From: Blakeslea trispora
Taxonomy: Eukaryota > Mucoromycota > Mucoromycetes > Mucorales > Choanephoraceae
Length of the DNA stretch: 64,000 bases
Assembly: GCA_025331445.1 (NCBI GenBank)
Contig: JAIWNE010000093.1
Location: 62,001-126,000, forward strand
Reading direction: 5' to 3'
Shown: positions 52,767 through 64,000 of the stretch, in pieces
Numbering within the stretch: position 1 is the stretch's first letter
Layout of the letters: each line of letters starts with the position of its first letter
Notes under the pieces: model-generated
The model's database searches: none
What the model was told of the DNA's origin: nothing
What the model saw: only the letters and a program-made list of their open reading frames with translations
Position numbers and translations under genes: made by a program

Positions 52767-54900
52767 ATGAACACTCAGTTGAATCAACAAACAAACGCTA
52801 TCGAAGAAGTCCAATGTGTGATTGATACAAACACTGCTATGTATCGCAGCAACCAGATGGTTCTTGCTAACAATATGGCCAACCGCCCTGTCAACATTAT
52901 CAAGGCATATACTGCAAAGCAGAATGAATGGAAGGTACAGTTATGCCAATAAGCATTTAATAACATCAAATCTGATTTTTTGAATTCATTCTATAGCAAT
53001 GGTGTCGTGAAACCAACTTTGCAGACGGTGAAATAGTCACTGATGCCAAACTTAGCTTCTTCTTGGATAGCTATGTTATGACCCGTGGCAGAAAGAAGCA
53101 AAGAGGCTCAGATGGATCTCCTATTCCATTGGGTAGAGAATCTATTCTTGCCTATGTTAAAGCTGTATCCGATCTCTACAACGTTCAGAAAGCTCTCAAC
53201 ATCAATTCCAACGAGGCAGTCAGAGGACCTTTGGTTCGTACTTTTTTGGATAATTTGGAAAAGAGCAGGGTCAAGCAAAGAAGAGCTGCTTTTGAAGACA
53301 GAGGAAAGAACACTTTAAATGATGGATACACTAAAGAATAATAATTGAAAGTTAGTCAGTACTTCATCAATCAAAAGAACAACACCAGCGGTTCTCGTGA
53401 TAGACTTTGTTTCTTGCTCAGTCATGCAATGCTTTGCAGAAGTCAAACTTCTTTGAGAACCCAACTTCCAGATCTCTTTTCAATCACTCTTGAGAACTAA
53501 GGCGCTACTAAATGCATTTCTTTGGTGGCTACAATTAGTTTTGGCAAAACTAACCAACACGGCAAAATTGAGTGTGGATCTTCCATCTGTCACAAAAAAG
53601 TTGAACTGTGTTCTGTGGATGCTCTGGCTGTTTACCTCTTTTCCCGTTTTCATTTTGAAAATGAAGCATTTCCCGACTTCTCCGAGAGAAAGAACTGGTA
53701 TGAAACCGTACTTTTTAAAGGCAAGAATGAGAAGACTGCCATAACATACCAAGCCCAACACAAGATCTATGTTGAGGCATTCAAGCAAGTTGGTATCCAT
53801 ACCTCCAAGGTTACCCATGCCAACAGAAAGAGTGCTCTCAACATGATCGCTCAAGAGAATGTGCCAGGTGATCAACAAAGAATGGTAGGAAGATGGGGCA
53901 CCGATAGAATGGTGGGATGCTACATCTCAAGCTTACCTGTGGATGCAATGAAGAGTCTTGCTGGCTTCCCTGTTGTTGCAAACAACTACTTCCTTTCCCG
54001 TGCAGTTGTCCTCCCACCTGCAAGCTTACAAGCAATGGTGTTTCCACAGGTTGATCTTTGGAAACAAAGATTTGAACGACAAGAGGGTGTACAAGAAGAT
54101 ATCGCTGCCCCAAACTTTTTGAACTTGCTTTCAAACCTTCGTGTTGTTTTCCTTCAGGTAACTGTTATCCATCCCATTCGCCACATACCTTTGACTAAAG
54201 TTTTTTTATATATTAGGATTCTGTTGTTCTTAAGCAGAAATATCCTGGTTACTATCTTTGGTCATGTGAAATCTTTTCTTCTGACACTTACAAGGAATTC
54301 GAAGGCCAAGTACTTGTTGCTGTTGCTGAAAACGAACAAGCGTTTAGCACAAGCCAGATGGTCCAAGCTGTGTTACCAGATCTTGTCTCGTCCATTGCCA
54401 CTGGTTTTGGCACCCTTGCATCCAAGCTGCAAGTACTACAATCCTCTCAAGAAGACAGCAACAAGAAGATGAATGAGCATTTTGCTAAGTTTTTTGCTTT
54501 TGAAAATGCTTGTTTCAACGGTAGCTCTTCTTCCTCTGTTCCCTCTTCTTTGGTTTCTCCTGCCACTCTGCCCAGCCCAAATAGTGTAGTAATTGCTCCA
54601 ACTGCCTATTCAATGAACCGTAGCCTCGTGAGTATCACCGACGTTTGGAGAGAATATGCAGTTGGTCTGTTTGAGGGACCCTCGGTAAAGCGTTTGGAGA
54701 AGCAATTCGGTACAAGCTGGCGCAAAGACAGAAAAGAATCTCGCTTCTTTAGCAGACGAAAAGATATTTACAGCATGGTGGAGAAGAAAGCTGAAGAAGA
54801 GATGATTTCCTGCGAAGAGGCAGCAAGAAGACTAGAGCAAGATCGTGCTAACCTCAAAGTTAGCATTGATAAGTTTCGAAACATTCATAGAGTACAATAA
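52767..54900 (+). pseudogene. Crypton tyrosine recombinase with GCR1_C-type domain; three stops
   Basis: Exon 1 starts at ATG 52767 (NTQLNQQTNA). Introns at 52935-52996 (62 nt) and 54158-54216 (59 nt) both keep the frame. The middle encodes a tyrosine recombinase: Arg in SHAMLCRSQT, HxxR in THANRKS (53816-53827), Trp in GRWGTDRMVG and the nucleophile Tyr in GCYISS (53921-53923). The C-terminus (VWREYAVGLFEGPSVKRLEK, then SWRKDRKESRFFSRRK) is the GCR1_C DNA-binding domain typical of fungal Cryptons. Stops in frame: TAATAA at 53339-53344 and TAA at 53498-53500; around them the frame is unbroken. Cryptons have no terminal repeats, so ends cannot be drawn. Confidence 0.88.
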
Positions 54901-55941
54901 TAAAAAAAATCATTTATTGACACTCTATAAGTTATGCCGTGAGCTCAAATTGTATTTATTTACTTCGCATTGTATGAGTTGTATAAGCTTTTCTGTCTTA
55001 TAGTCTATAATTAACTGAAGAATAGAACTCTCTAAAACATAAAGAACTGGTTAGTCAACAACGTTTAAGTAATCTACTAGTAAAAACAGTTTGAAAGAGA
55101 GCAGTCTGTATTCGCGTCTTTTCAAGGTTTTTACATCCTACATTTTCAAGTCGATCGCCTAAATGCTTTGTGATGAAGTTTAAAGAAGCGTGAAGTAAGT
55201 TGCATAATTCATGAGTTTATTTTTTTCAAGTTGTCTTTCTGGATGCACAAAACCAGACGGATTTTCAAATTTTCTTCCCAAAAAGTATTTTTCTTCAAGA
55301 CTCACTCCGCTCTAAAATTAATGAGACTTGGGACTGAGTCACAGCTTTTTTCGAAAAAATACCCTTGTTACGCACAGGAATTTTCCTAGTACTCAATTAT
55401 TTTCTGACTTCTTTTCGTTGCTTTGAATCCAACTCTGTATTTCCTATTTGGTATTTTACTCATTTGCCAGCTCCTCTTGATCTCTTATTACACATCAACT
55501 TTATTAGAATCCTTCTCTGACTTTCCATATCATAGTGAATAGAACTTTTGTGCATCTATTAATAATCCATACATGATGACTCATTAACTTGACTGTTTAA
55601 ATTATCAGTTTGCAAGTCCAACATGACTTCTTTTAGAATAGTATAAAAACTCTTTAATCTTCTCTTATTAATAAACTCAACTTACATTTCTCTTATTTAC
55701 TTTACGCTTGGTTGTAGTTTGACATATTCACTACCTAATTCCACATATAGTTGTTAGTTCCCTTGATACTTATTACAGACCATTGTATTCATATATTACA
55801 TCTCTTCTTTCTATATTACTTTATTCTCTTTACTTTACTTATATCTCTAGTCGGACGACTTAAGACTTGGCTCCTAATTGCTCTGTTGTAACTAATTATT
55901 TTCTTTAAAAGAGAGAATTTCAAATGAAAACTAAAAAGAAA
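54901..55941. other. Non-coding, nothing recognised
   Basis: AT-rich DNA between the Crypton gene and the tRNA gene. No ORF, repeat or hairpin that I can support. Confidence 0.6.
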
Positions 55942-56023
55942 TCCGGCCTACCTGATTCGAACAAGTGACCTAAAGATGACGAATAACTACAGTCTTCCGC
56001 TCTACCAACTGAGCTAAGGCCGG
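55942..56023 (-). tRNA. tRNA-Tyr (anticodon GTA) with a 9-nt intron
   Basis: Read on the minus strand it folds into a full cloverleaf: acceptor CCGGCCT with AGGCCGG, D arm GCTC/GAGC, and anticodon stem GAAGA/TCTTT with loop C-T-G-T-A-G. The T arm is ACTTG-TTCGAAT-CAGGT. A 9-nt intron sits one base after the anticodon (about 55979-55987), the standard place for eukaryotic tRNA introns, and tRNA-Tyr normally has one. A T-rich Pol III terminator (TTTCTTTTT) follows the 3' end. A box (TAGCTCAGTTGGT) and B box (GTTCGAATC) are intact. It is the only clear host gene in the window. Confidence 0.95.
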
Positions 56024-56243
56024 ACTTTTCCGTCGCTTTTCCATTACTTTTGATCTATCGGATTAAGTCACGTGATCTACCCCTCCAAATTTTAGCCAAT
56101 CAGAAGCCAGTATACTAAAGAAGTATATTAGCTTACCACCCAAGTCAACAGTAACAACATACATAACTTTCAGCGAAAGCGTAGACCTCTAGCAACAGTT
56201 ATACCTATTTTTTGTCGAGTCGTTTTGAAAGTTACTTTTCGAG

Positions 56244-57178
56244 ATGACTTCACCATTGCAATCACATGCACCTACCTCCTTTGTTCGCAACTCACAAGTT
56301 GACTTGCAACAACTTCAAGATCTCGTGTTGCAGTTGCAACAACAAGTTCAACAACATGATGGGCTCTTCAAACATATTGAATCTCTTCAAGAAAAAATTT
56401 TTCCCTGGAGGAAAAAAATAAAAAATTAGCTACTGAGAATGAAAGACTTCTCAAATTAGTTGACAATCAGGTGACCGTACCTGACTCCCAAGTCTCTGTT
56501 GCCTCCAATGGTATCTCTGCTTCTTCCTGGGCCGCTGCTGCTGCCAAGCCCGCTGTCTCTCCTCCTCCTGCACCTGCCAAGAAGGTACGTGCACCTTCAA
56601 CCAAGAAGCGTGCAGCTATTGCTCGTTTCTTTGTGAGCCCTGGGGCCAAAGGTCCTCAAGGCTTTAAATACGTCTACCTTGGGCGTTCCAGAAAGATCAA
56701 TCGATCTGAAGTTCGCTCTCGTCTTCGCCGTATTGGCGTTGACACTGGTCGAGTTCTCGACATTTCCTTTCCTGCCTCTGGTGTTCTTGGTGTGCTTATG
56801 CATGTCCAGTATGTGGAGCAATTCACTGCTGTCATGCAGAAAGCCGGCGCCGAACTCATTACGGATTTCGATCCTTTAAGCCCTGCCCACCTCGCCGATC
56901 CCAAGTTTTCCTCTCTCTCTGACGATGAAAGAGAACAACAAATGCTCGAGTTGGTACGTGATCGTGCCATCTCTACTCTCTCTTTCCTCCGTCCTCTCGT
57001 TGTTTCTCCTGTTGCTCGCTCTTTCTTGGAGTGGGGCTGGATTGATGACGATGATGTCAAGATGTGCGTCGCTGCTGCTGAAGCTAGGCTTCCAAAGACC
57101 TCTTCCTCCTCCTCTCAGTTTGCTTTCCGCACTGAACCTCAGGTTGACTCTGACGTTGGCTCTGATATGGAACTTTAA
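56244..57178 (+). pseudogene. LINE ORF1, one frameshift
   Basis: ATG 56244 begins MTSPLQSHAPTSF, followed by a Gln/Leu coiled coil (LQQLQDLVLQLQQQVQQHD). Near 56395-56420 the frame shifts in A/T runs and then continues through a Ala/Pro/Lys linker to a basic segment (AKKVRAPSTKKRAAIARF) and a globular C-terminus. This ends in acidic residues (DSDVGSDMEL). The order of coiled coil, basic region and globular end suits a LINE nucleic-acid-binding ORF1 protein. Its TAA stop (57176-57178) overlaps the A of the ORF2 ATG. Confidence 0.8.
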
Positions 57179-60100
57179 TGAGTCCATCATCATCCCCCTC
57201 ACATTCCTTTTATTTAAGTCTCTTTAATGCAAATGGCCTTAGTCAATCTACTGTCCATGATGTACTCTCCCATTCCGCTTATTCTGATATTCTCTTTGTA
57301 ACTGAAACCTGGCTCACAGCCGGCTATCTTCCTGTCAATTGGTCTCAGTACCATTTGTATGGATCAAAGGTAGTTGGTGCTAACAACCGTGGCCAAGGTG
57401 GAATTACTGCTCTCATTTCCCCCCACTGTCCTCATACCATCTCTCAACTTCCCTCCCTCAATGCATATACTTTATCCTTGAAAATAGGTGCAGTCAATGT
57501 GCATTGTGTATATTTTCCACCCAGTATCTCTGACGATCTGGTGATATCCTCTCTCAAGCAAATCCCCCTTCATTCAGACACTATCATTTGTGGTGATTTC
57601 AATGCAAGAATGGGCTCTCTCACTGGCGATTCAAGAACTACTCCTCGTGGTGTTCGTTTGCAAACTCTTTCTGAACAACGCTCACTTGAAGTATTGAATG
57701 CTTCTCTGGCATATGGTGTTGCTACGTTTAGTACTTTTCGGCAGGAAGCTGAACATAGCAGTATCATTGATCTTTTTCTGACGAATATCTCCTCATGGAA
57801 TATGACTCATCTCAGTCTAACTGTAGAAACTGATCTGTCACTAGGTTCGGACCATAGGCTAATGACTCTGTCGTTTGACTATGTTCCACCTTTGGGATCT
57901 GGGGGTAACTCTGACGGCACTCTTGCTCCTAGAAGACTATGGAACCTCTCACGTCTAAGTGAGTTGGAACCTTTAGCTCTCTTTAGAAGTAAGTTTGCTT
58001 CCTTGGTCTCTGGTCTGTCTCTGACTCTGGATTCCCTGGTTTCTGACCCACCACTGACTCGGCCTGATATTGATGCGCTGAATGCCACTCTTAATGAGTG
58101 CTTCTACGTAGCTTTGGATGGTTCGATAGGTGTGAAGGTCAATGGTCCTGGTCGTTGGTGGAAAAAGTACTGGACAGAAGAAATAGAAACTGCTGCAAAA
58201 AAGCGTGATCAGTGTTTTGGTCGTTGGCGTCATGCTGTTGGTGTTGACAAAGCCTTCTGGTGGAATCAACATAAAGATGCTCATCGTCACTTTCGCCGCC
58301 TCATCTCCGCTGCTAAACGTCTCTCTTGGAAGAACTTTTGTGATTCTTTAGAAAAAGACTTTAAAAAAGCTATTTGTACTCTTGCGCGTATTAAACGTCG
58401 CCGTGACTGCTCCTCGTCCTTTAGTCATGCTGATGGTCCTCAAGCAGCCGTATCTGTTATGGCCGATCATCTAGCCTCTGTCTATAGTGGCTCTCTCCTC
58501 CCCTCCGCTTCTCGTCCCCCACCTACTCCCTCTTTCAGTAGTTCAGCTTCGTTTACGTTGTCTGACTCTGATAAGGAGAATTTCGCTGTTGATGCAATCA
58601 TGGATCATATCCGCCGTCTACCTACAAGGAAGGCTCCTGGTAGCGATCACCTGAAAGCAGAAATGCTGAAGGCCGTTGCCAGTGTAGTCTCTCCAGTGCT
58701 CTCTTCTCTCTTCCAGCTTTGTTGCCAATGGGGTTATACTCCTTTGCTCTGGCGCACTGCTAGTGTATTTCCAATACACAAGAAGAATGATCCTGCTGAC
58801 CCAGCAAATTATCGACCTATCTCGCTGACTTCTGTTATGCGTAAACTCTTTGAGTTTTTCATTTCTGGTTGTCTCGAGGGCCACTCGCCTCAACTTGACG
58901 TGGCCCAAGGTGGCTTTCGTGCTCAACGTAGTCCTCTGGATCAAGCCCTCTGCTTGCATGACTTAATGCATGACTACTTTCTCTCTCACAAGCACCGTCC
59001 TGTTGTTGCGTTTCTTGACATCAAGGCTGCATACGATACCGTCGACAGACGTGTTATCTGGGATGCTCTTTCTACCTCTACGTTGCCTCGCCCGATTCTT
59101 GCTACTCTCATCAATTTATTTGATGAAGTACAGGTCTCGGTGCTGATTGCTAACCATACCTCTGCTCCCTTTGCGCCTGCTACTGGTGTCCTTCAAGGAT
59201 CCGTGCTCTCACCTCTTCTGTACTCTGTGTACATCAACTCGCTGCCTTCTCTCCTTCTCTCTGTCGCTTCGGTCGATACTACTTCGGTATGTCTTCCTGG
59301 CACAAATGAGCCTCTGGCTATTAATTGTCTGCTTTTTGCAGATGATGTAGCTATCTTCGGTTCGCGATCGCAAGTACAGCGTATGCTGGATCTTGCTGGT
59401 GATCATTCCTTCTCTCTCGGTTATCGGTGGAGTCCTTCCAAGTGTGCTGTTATCAACGCCACGGACGATGGCCCACGTCTGACCCTCTACAACCAACCTC
59501 TTCCACTTGTGGATGAGTTCATCTACCTTGGTGTTCCTTTCCGGTCCTCTGGTATACATAGTGCGAGCATTTTGTCTCATCGATCTGCCTCCGCTATTAA
59601 AACCATGGCTCTCCTTACCTCTGTCGGCGTCCATCGCAATGGCTTTTCTCTCCTTCTCTGCTCTCGCCTCTACACCTGTTTTGTGCGTCCAAAAATTGAG
59701 TATGGCCTAGCCATATCTCGTTTTTCTGCCCAAAAAATGGATCAGCTTGACAAACTTCAAACAGACTTGTGAGCATGTTCGTTGGTGGATCATGGTTCCA
59801 GGTTGCTATGCACCTCACATGTATCCCCAGCATGAATCATGCCACAATGTTCTTGTTACAAAATACGCTCTCCGATCTCAGTATCTTCCTGATGATTGTC
59901 TCCTTCTCCTTTTGCGCGATTCGCTCCGCTATCCTCGTTTGGTCAAAGGCCTACAACACAACCCTCTTTTTCTCTCTCTTCCTTCGCCCCCACCCGTCTC
60001 TGACGTTGAACTTCGTGTTCATTTCCAGGACTACTGGCAGGAAATCTTCAACAAGAAAATGGATCGCAGTGCCCGTCTTAACCGACATGTCCTTCTCCGT

Positions 60101-60409
60101 GCCTGCCGACCTTGTACCTTCAAGCCTGACCCCATCCTCTACCTGCCCATGTCTCGCGTTCAACGTAGCCTTTTGGTTCGTTGGCGTTTAGGTCGATTCA
60201 TCAACCTCCGAGAAGAGTGTCCTTGTGCCTCTGGCCAGTACCTCTCTCGTGATCACCTTCTGACATGTCGTGCACTCGATCCTCCCTCCTTGATGCTTTG
60301 CCCCGTCCTCCTCCTAGTGTGCACATCATTGATTTCCCCTCAACTTCCCCTTCAAAAGCTGCCTCTAATCCTCCCCTTATTGGTATGCTCTTCTCCAACT
60401 GCTCCATAG
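57178..60409 (+). pseudogene. LINE ORF2: EEP endonuclease and reverse transcriptase, frameshifted at the C-terminus
   Basis: ATG 57178. The endonuclease has FNANGLSQS, LFVTETWLT, IICGDFNARMG and LGSDHRLMTL, so its catalytic residues are present. The RT follows from about 58590: RKAPGSDHLKAEML, WRTASVFPIHKKND, NYRPISLTSVMRK, GGFRAQRSPLDQAL, VVAFLDIKAAYDTVDR, GVLQGSVLSPLLYSVY and the catalytic LLFADDVAIFG. The frame ends at 59772 but continues one frame over (59747-60409) with a zinc-knuckle-like CPCASGQYLSRDHLLTC. A second shift near 60285 affects the last part (VHIIDFPS). The core up to RT is intact for 860 codons, so decay is recent. Confidence 0.9.
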
Positions 60410-60780
60410 CATAGATTGCTTGCGCCACCGTTGGCCACAATCCCCTTCATCCCCGATCCTGGTGATCGTTGGTTCTGCTCTCCCTCTCCATAAATGAAAG
60501 AATACTGCTCTGTCTTTTCACTGCGCTGCCACGGTGGTAAGTAATTATCAAAGTTCCCAGCCGTTGGTCATGCCTTTGATTGCAAGCTTTATTCGAGTAA
60601 TTTTTTCTTTTCTACATCTCTTTCCTCTTGTCTTTTTTCCCTTTTTGTTCGTTTTCTGTGGGGTTTTTCTTTCTGTTTCGCCTCTATTTTTTAGATTAGT
60701 TCATGCAATTTGGCATTATGCTCCATTGAGTAGCCCATATAATTGTTTTGTAAATAAAAAAGAAATCTTTTACCTGAGCT

Positions 60781-63700
60781 AGGCGGGATACATATTAACA
60801 TGTTGGAGGCTGATGCAAATGTTGATATTTGCAAACCTCACACTACACCAACCCGGTCGGACGCACGTCGGACACCGTGCGGCTAACATGTGCTTATTTT
60901 CCAACTTTTGATTTTGACTATAAAAGTTCTGTTTTTTTGGCAGATATTTAGATGTATCTTTTAGCTTCCAAAACTTTTTACAGAATTGAATTTGGATGTA
61001 TTTTCATAAAGTTATTACCATTTACATTTCTTCTATCATTTCACTGCTTAAAGAATTTCGCTCTTTGAATTTTTTTGGCAGTGATTTTTCTCTGCTTGAG
61101 ATTTTACAGCAACTTGATTTCCTTAATCTGAGGAGTTTGAAATGTCTTGTCATTTTTTCTTCAAAAAATACAAAGACCTGAAAAATCACTGCTTAAAAAA
61201 TTGGAAAATACTTTCGGAAACGAGAAATTAAAAAATTGAGAACGAGACTCACAAAATAATTGGGAAAATCTTTTAAAAATGGGAAATAAAAATCTTAAAG
61301 CAGTGAAAAAAAGAGACACTCAAAAATTAAATGCCAAAAAAACTTGAAGAAAAAAAGACACTTAAATAAAGGCATCTAAAGCAGAAGAACTGAGATAAAC
61401 ACATTGAAATAAACGCACTAAGATAAACATACTAAAAAAAACCTTTGAAGAAAAGACAACTTGTAAAATTAAAAGAAAAAAAAAAGAGTCTTGTGAAGAA
61501 CATGCAAACTCATCTCGGTCTCATGTTCCAAATACCCAGTAGTGCGTTCAAGGTAAGCCTCTACTCTAAACCCCTTTCTCCTGTTCCATTTCTGCAAGCT
61601 TAACAGGTCAAAATATAAGAAGTAAGACTTGCAACAGTCCATTTACATCTTTTTCCTCTTGTATATGCTCATTTTATACCAAAATCCACATTCTTTCCTT
61701 TCATGTACTGAGACAAAAGTAAATAGAGGGTTGATCCATAAAATAACTCGTAAACAGTCGTTGTTTATTGCGAAAAGTGTATTCCATTCATAAAAAAGAG
61801 CTTCTCGTTCATAAAGATCCACTTCTTTTCAAAACCAAAAAAGAGAAAGGACATAGCTGATTCACAACACGGCAATGTAACTTACCTTTTGCTTGGCATG
61901 TATGATGAGGATCAGCTTAGTACTGAAGAAGAAAAAAGTAGCAGTCTGGTATTTTTTTTTTTTTAGATTGAAGTCAACTTGCAGCTTAAAAGCTTTCCTG
62001 ACTGTTCTCTTTTCGTTGTACTTCCAAACCAGAGTCCACGCTTGGAATGTCTGTGTCCAATATACTGCATTGCTGAAATGACATAAGCTCGCTAAGTCTC
62101 ATCTGCTTTTAGCACGATAAATAAAGTATGAGTTGAGGCTACTTGTAATAAAAAAATAAATAAATTCAAGAGAGAGAGAAAAAAAAGTGTGTATGATTTT
62201 GGCTGAGATTGAATAAAGCTATTTCTCTTTATTTTTTATTTTTTTAAAGTGCACTCATACGTGCCCATGTCGACAAGTCTAATGTCGTTTTTTCGACACA
62301 AAAAAAAGAAAAGAGGTGTCTGTTTGTAGCTATATTAAAGGGACATACTACCGGATGCTTATAGTGCACTTGAAGCGCTCTCTTAGTCGCTTTTCATAGA
62401 TTTTTTAACGGTTAAGTAAAGTCAAGATATTTTATTCTTGTGTCGGTGATTCAATAGTAAAATCTGTCAGTGTGATATTTCTCTCTCTCTTTCTTTTTCT
62501 TTTGTTATTGACAAGACCCAAATAGGAAGCTGTCAATAAGTTAAATTTTTTCTTTTTTCCTTTCTTTTCCCTTTTTCTCTCTTTTTTATTACTTTTTTTT
62601 AAGTATACAGGTAAGTCTTTTTCTTTTTTTTTTCTTCAGTCCAGCCACTAATAGTCTACTTCCATTTACTTAGTTCTTGTCTTTAATTGATATGCGTTTA
62701 CTTTGTTGTATGACTTGAGGTAATTATTCATAAGCATCTATGTTGTAATTCTTTTTATTCACGTACTTTTTTCGTTTAGAGCCTAGTTGTGCTTAATAAT
62801 GATATTATTTACAAGGACCCTGTTGATGGCTTTTTCAAACGTAAGTAAGAAGTTAGAATCTATGATTTAAGTATAACTTATTGCTTTCTTTTTAGGCTTT
62901 CAAATGCTGGTATGCTCCTTTGACACGGTAAACCGCCTTTCGTATAGCCTCTGACTATGGATTGTCTGTAAGTACATTTGTCATTTCTTTTTGTATTATT
63001 TCGCTTTTAACTCATGATGATGTTGTTTTAGTTCAAATCCGATTGTTCCTTGTTTGGTTTGTTTTCTGCCTTTTGGATGTAAAATTGCTGTCTCTCTCCA
63101 TCTGCTTTTATGGTCTGTCTGTTGCGCTTGTGTCTCAATTCGAATTGCTCTTGTCATCGGCTTTTTCTCGAAGCAATTTGCCATTTCTATCGGTTTTTTT
63201 CTGGTCATATTCTCTACATCAATGAATTATTGCTTTTTTTTTTTACCTAATCCCCTAGTATTTTCCCCTAAAAGAAGCCATTATTTTCTATCAAAAAAAA
63301 GTTTTTTCTATAATAAAAAGCCACTTTTTTAAGCCTCTAATCCTCTATATTTGCTGTAAACAGTCCAATTGTAAAGAAGTATATTTGTGTAAAGAAGTCC
63401 ATATCATCCAATTAGAAATGTCAATTTCAATAAAATAGCAAATGTAAAGCCAATTAAACAAAGAATTTTGAGTATATTTATAAAAATGGCCAATTGAATA
63501 AAGATTCTTCAAAAAAGATATCCAATCACAAAGTTAAAGTAAATAAGACGGACGCCCTGTATGATCCACTGGGGACATGACAAGCATTTCATCTGTCCAG
63601 TCCACAGCAGTGATCGTCGGGTCCCAACTAACAGTTAACCTGCAGTGGACTTGCAGTGGGACTTTACGATCACTTTTGTGCAGCGGACGCCGAATTGCTG

Positions 63701-64000
63701 TACAAATAACCGACGTCCACCGCTAAATTTGGCAGCAGTGGACGTCCTTTTGGGTGTAGTGCGTTACCACTACAATCAATTGAAATTGCCTGCCGTCTCA
63801 TCCACATTTTTTTTATGTTGATGAGACGGTGGTGAGACTGATGATTTTTTACTGCTTAATTTAAAAATCTTATTTTCTTTACGAAAACACGTTCATTGTG
63901 GATAAAACTTTCTAGGATGACTCTTGGATAAATGTACTTTATGTTTGTTGAATTGGATGTTGTGATTCCTTACAAAATCTTTCATAACTTGACGATTTTG
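60781..64000. other. Non-coding end region; CACTA-like termini and splice-like signals
   Basis: No ORF with a recognisable product. T/A runs and CT-rich tracts (62470-62630) occur. CACTACACC at 60841 and its inverse GGTGTAGTG ending at 63761 could be transposon ends. Donor/acceptor-like pairs at 62610-62990 are described under findings. Confidence 0.5.
63560..63761. repeat. Subterminal GTGGAC repeat cluster next to a CACTA-like end
   Basis: GCAGTGGAC/GCAGCGGACG-type motifs occur at least five times in both orientations within 200 bp and end in GGTGTAGTG, the inverse of CACTACACC. Such clusters are typical next to CACTA ends. No transposase is seen. Confidence 0.4.

Larger units (their letters stand above)
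56130..60780 (+). mobile_element. Two-ORF non-LTR retrotransposon (LINE)
   Basis: ORF1 and an EEP-RT ORF2 follow each other in plus orientation, with a 3' region ending in TAAATAAAAAAG (about 60752-60763). The 5' end is not defined; the leader begins somewhere between the tRNA gene and 56244. Coding DNA is richer in C than its surroundings. Frameshifts in ORF1 (about 56395) and ORF2 (about 59768 and 60285) inactivate this copy. Confidence 0.9.

Noticed and set aside
56085..56106. Helentron subterminal repeat near the LINE start (AGCCAATCAGA)
   Set aside because: Shares 11 bases with the Helentron repeat, but there is no Helentron nearby; more likely a CCAAT-box-like sequence or chance.
56597..60440. 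Minus-strand ORFs in the LINE
   Set aside because: Antisense frames of ORF1 and ORF2 with no recognisable domain.

Overview
This window is eukaryotic and AT-rich. It holds very little host coding sequence and a dense pile of transposable elements (TEs). Short GT-AG introns of 50-62 nt, a tRNA-Tyr gene with a short intron, chromodomain Ty3/Gypsy retrotransposons, a tyrosine-recombinase element with a GCR1_C-type DNA-binding domain (fungal Crypton), a MULE/OTU gene, Tc1 elements, Helentrons and a two-ORF LINE together point to an early-diverging fungus. Mucorales is the most likely order; this is inferred from families I recognise, and no database search was run. The only host gene I can name is tRNA-Tyr(GUA) at 55942-56023. 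A short partial coding end at 1-168 and a possible PD-(D/E)XK nuclease gene at 7896-9362 may be host or mobile.

Layout. 1-5.2 kb: a gene end, then a broken, intron-containing Fanzor-like (eukaryotic TnpB) nuclease gene on the minus strand that keeps all three RuvC carboxylates. 5.2-15.3 kb: mostly non-coding. It holds a 36-bp tandem repeat, the PD-(D/E)XK-like gene, three copies of a 61-bp intron-like repeat, an 84-bp inverted repeat, a decayed mariner fused to a 479-bp copy of part of the PD-(D/E)XK gene, and a decayed Helitron N-terminus. 15.3-19.2 kb: microsatellites, a diverged solo LTR, and a Helentron endonuclease tail. 19.5-20.75 kb: a MULE C-terminus spliced onto an OTU protease. 20.75-35.5 kb: a mosaic of at least four Ty3/Gypsy lineages, called A, B, C and D here, plus solo LTRs. 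Element D (29286-35388) is complete, with two LTRs differing at one base and a 5-bp target duplication, and it sits inside the integrase gene of element C.

36.8-49.9 kb is a nested stack that can be read base by base. A LINE tail holds a hAT with an 8-bp duplication. The hAT holds a Helentron. The Helentron gene is interrupted by three insertions: a 2.66-kb DDE transposon, a 1.63-kb Tc1 with very long inverted repeats, and a 389-bp solo LTR. Taking each of the three out with one target-site copy restores the Helentron reading frame at that point. The 2.66-kb element encodes an apparently intact 695-residue transposase with an unusually long D-to-E spacing and is one of the most interesting objects here.

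49.9-64 kb: an intact DD35E Tc1 transposase gene, a Crypton with three stop codons, the tRNA gene, a LINE whose ORF1 stop overlaps its ORF2 start, and a 3-kb tail with CACTA-like ends and splice-site-like signals but no convincing gene.
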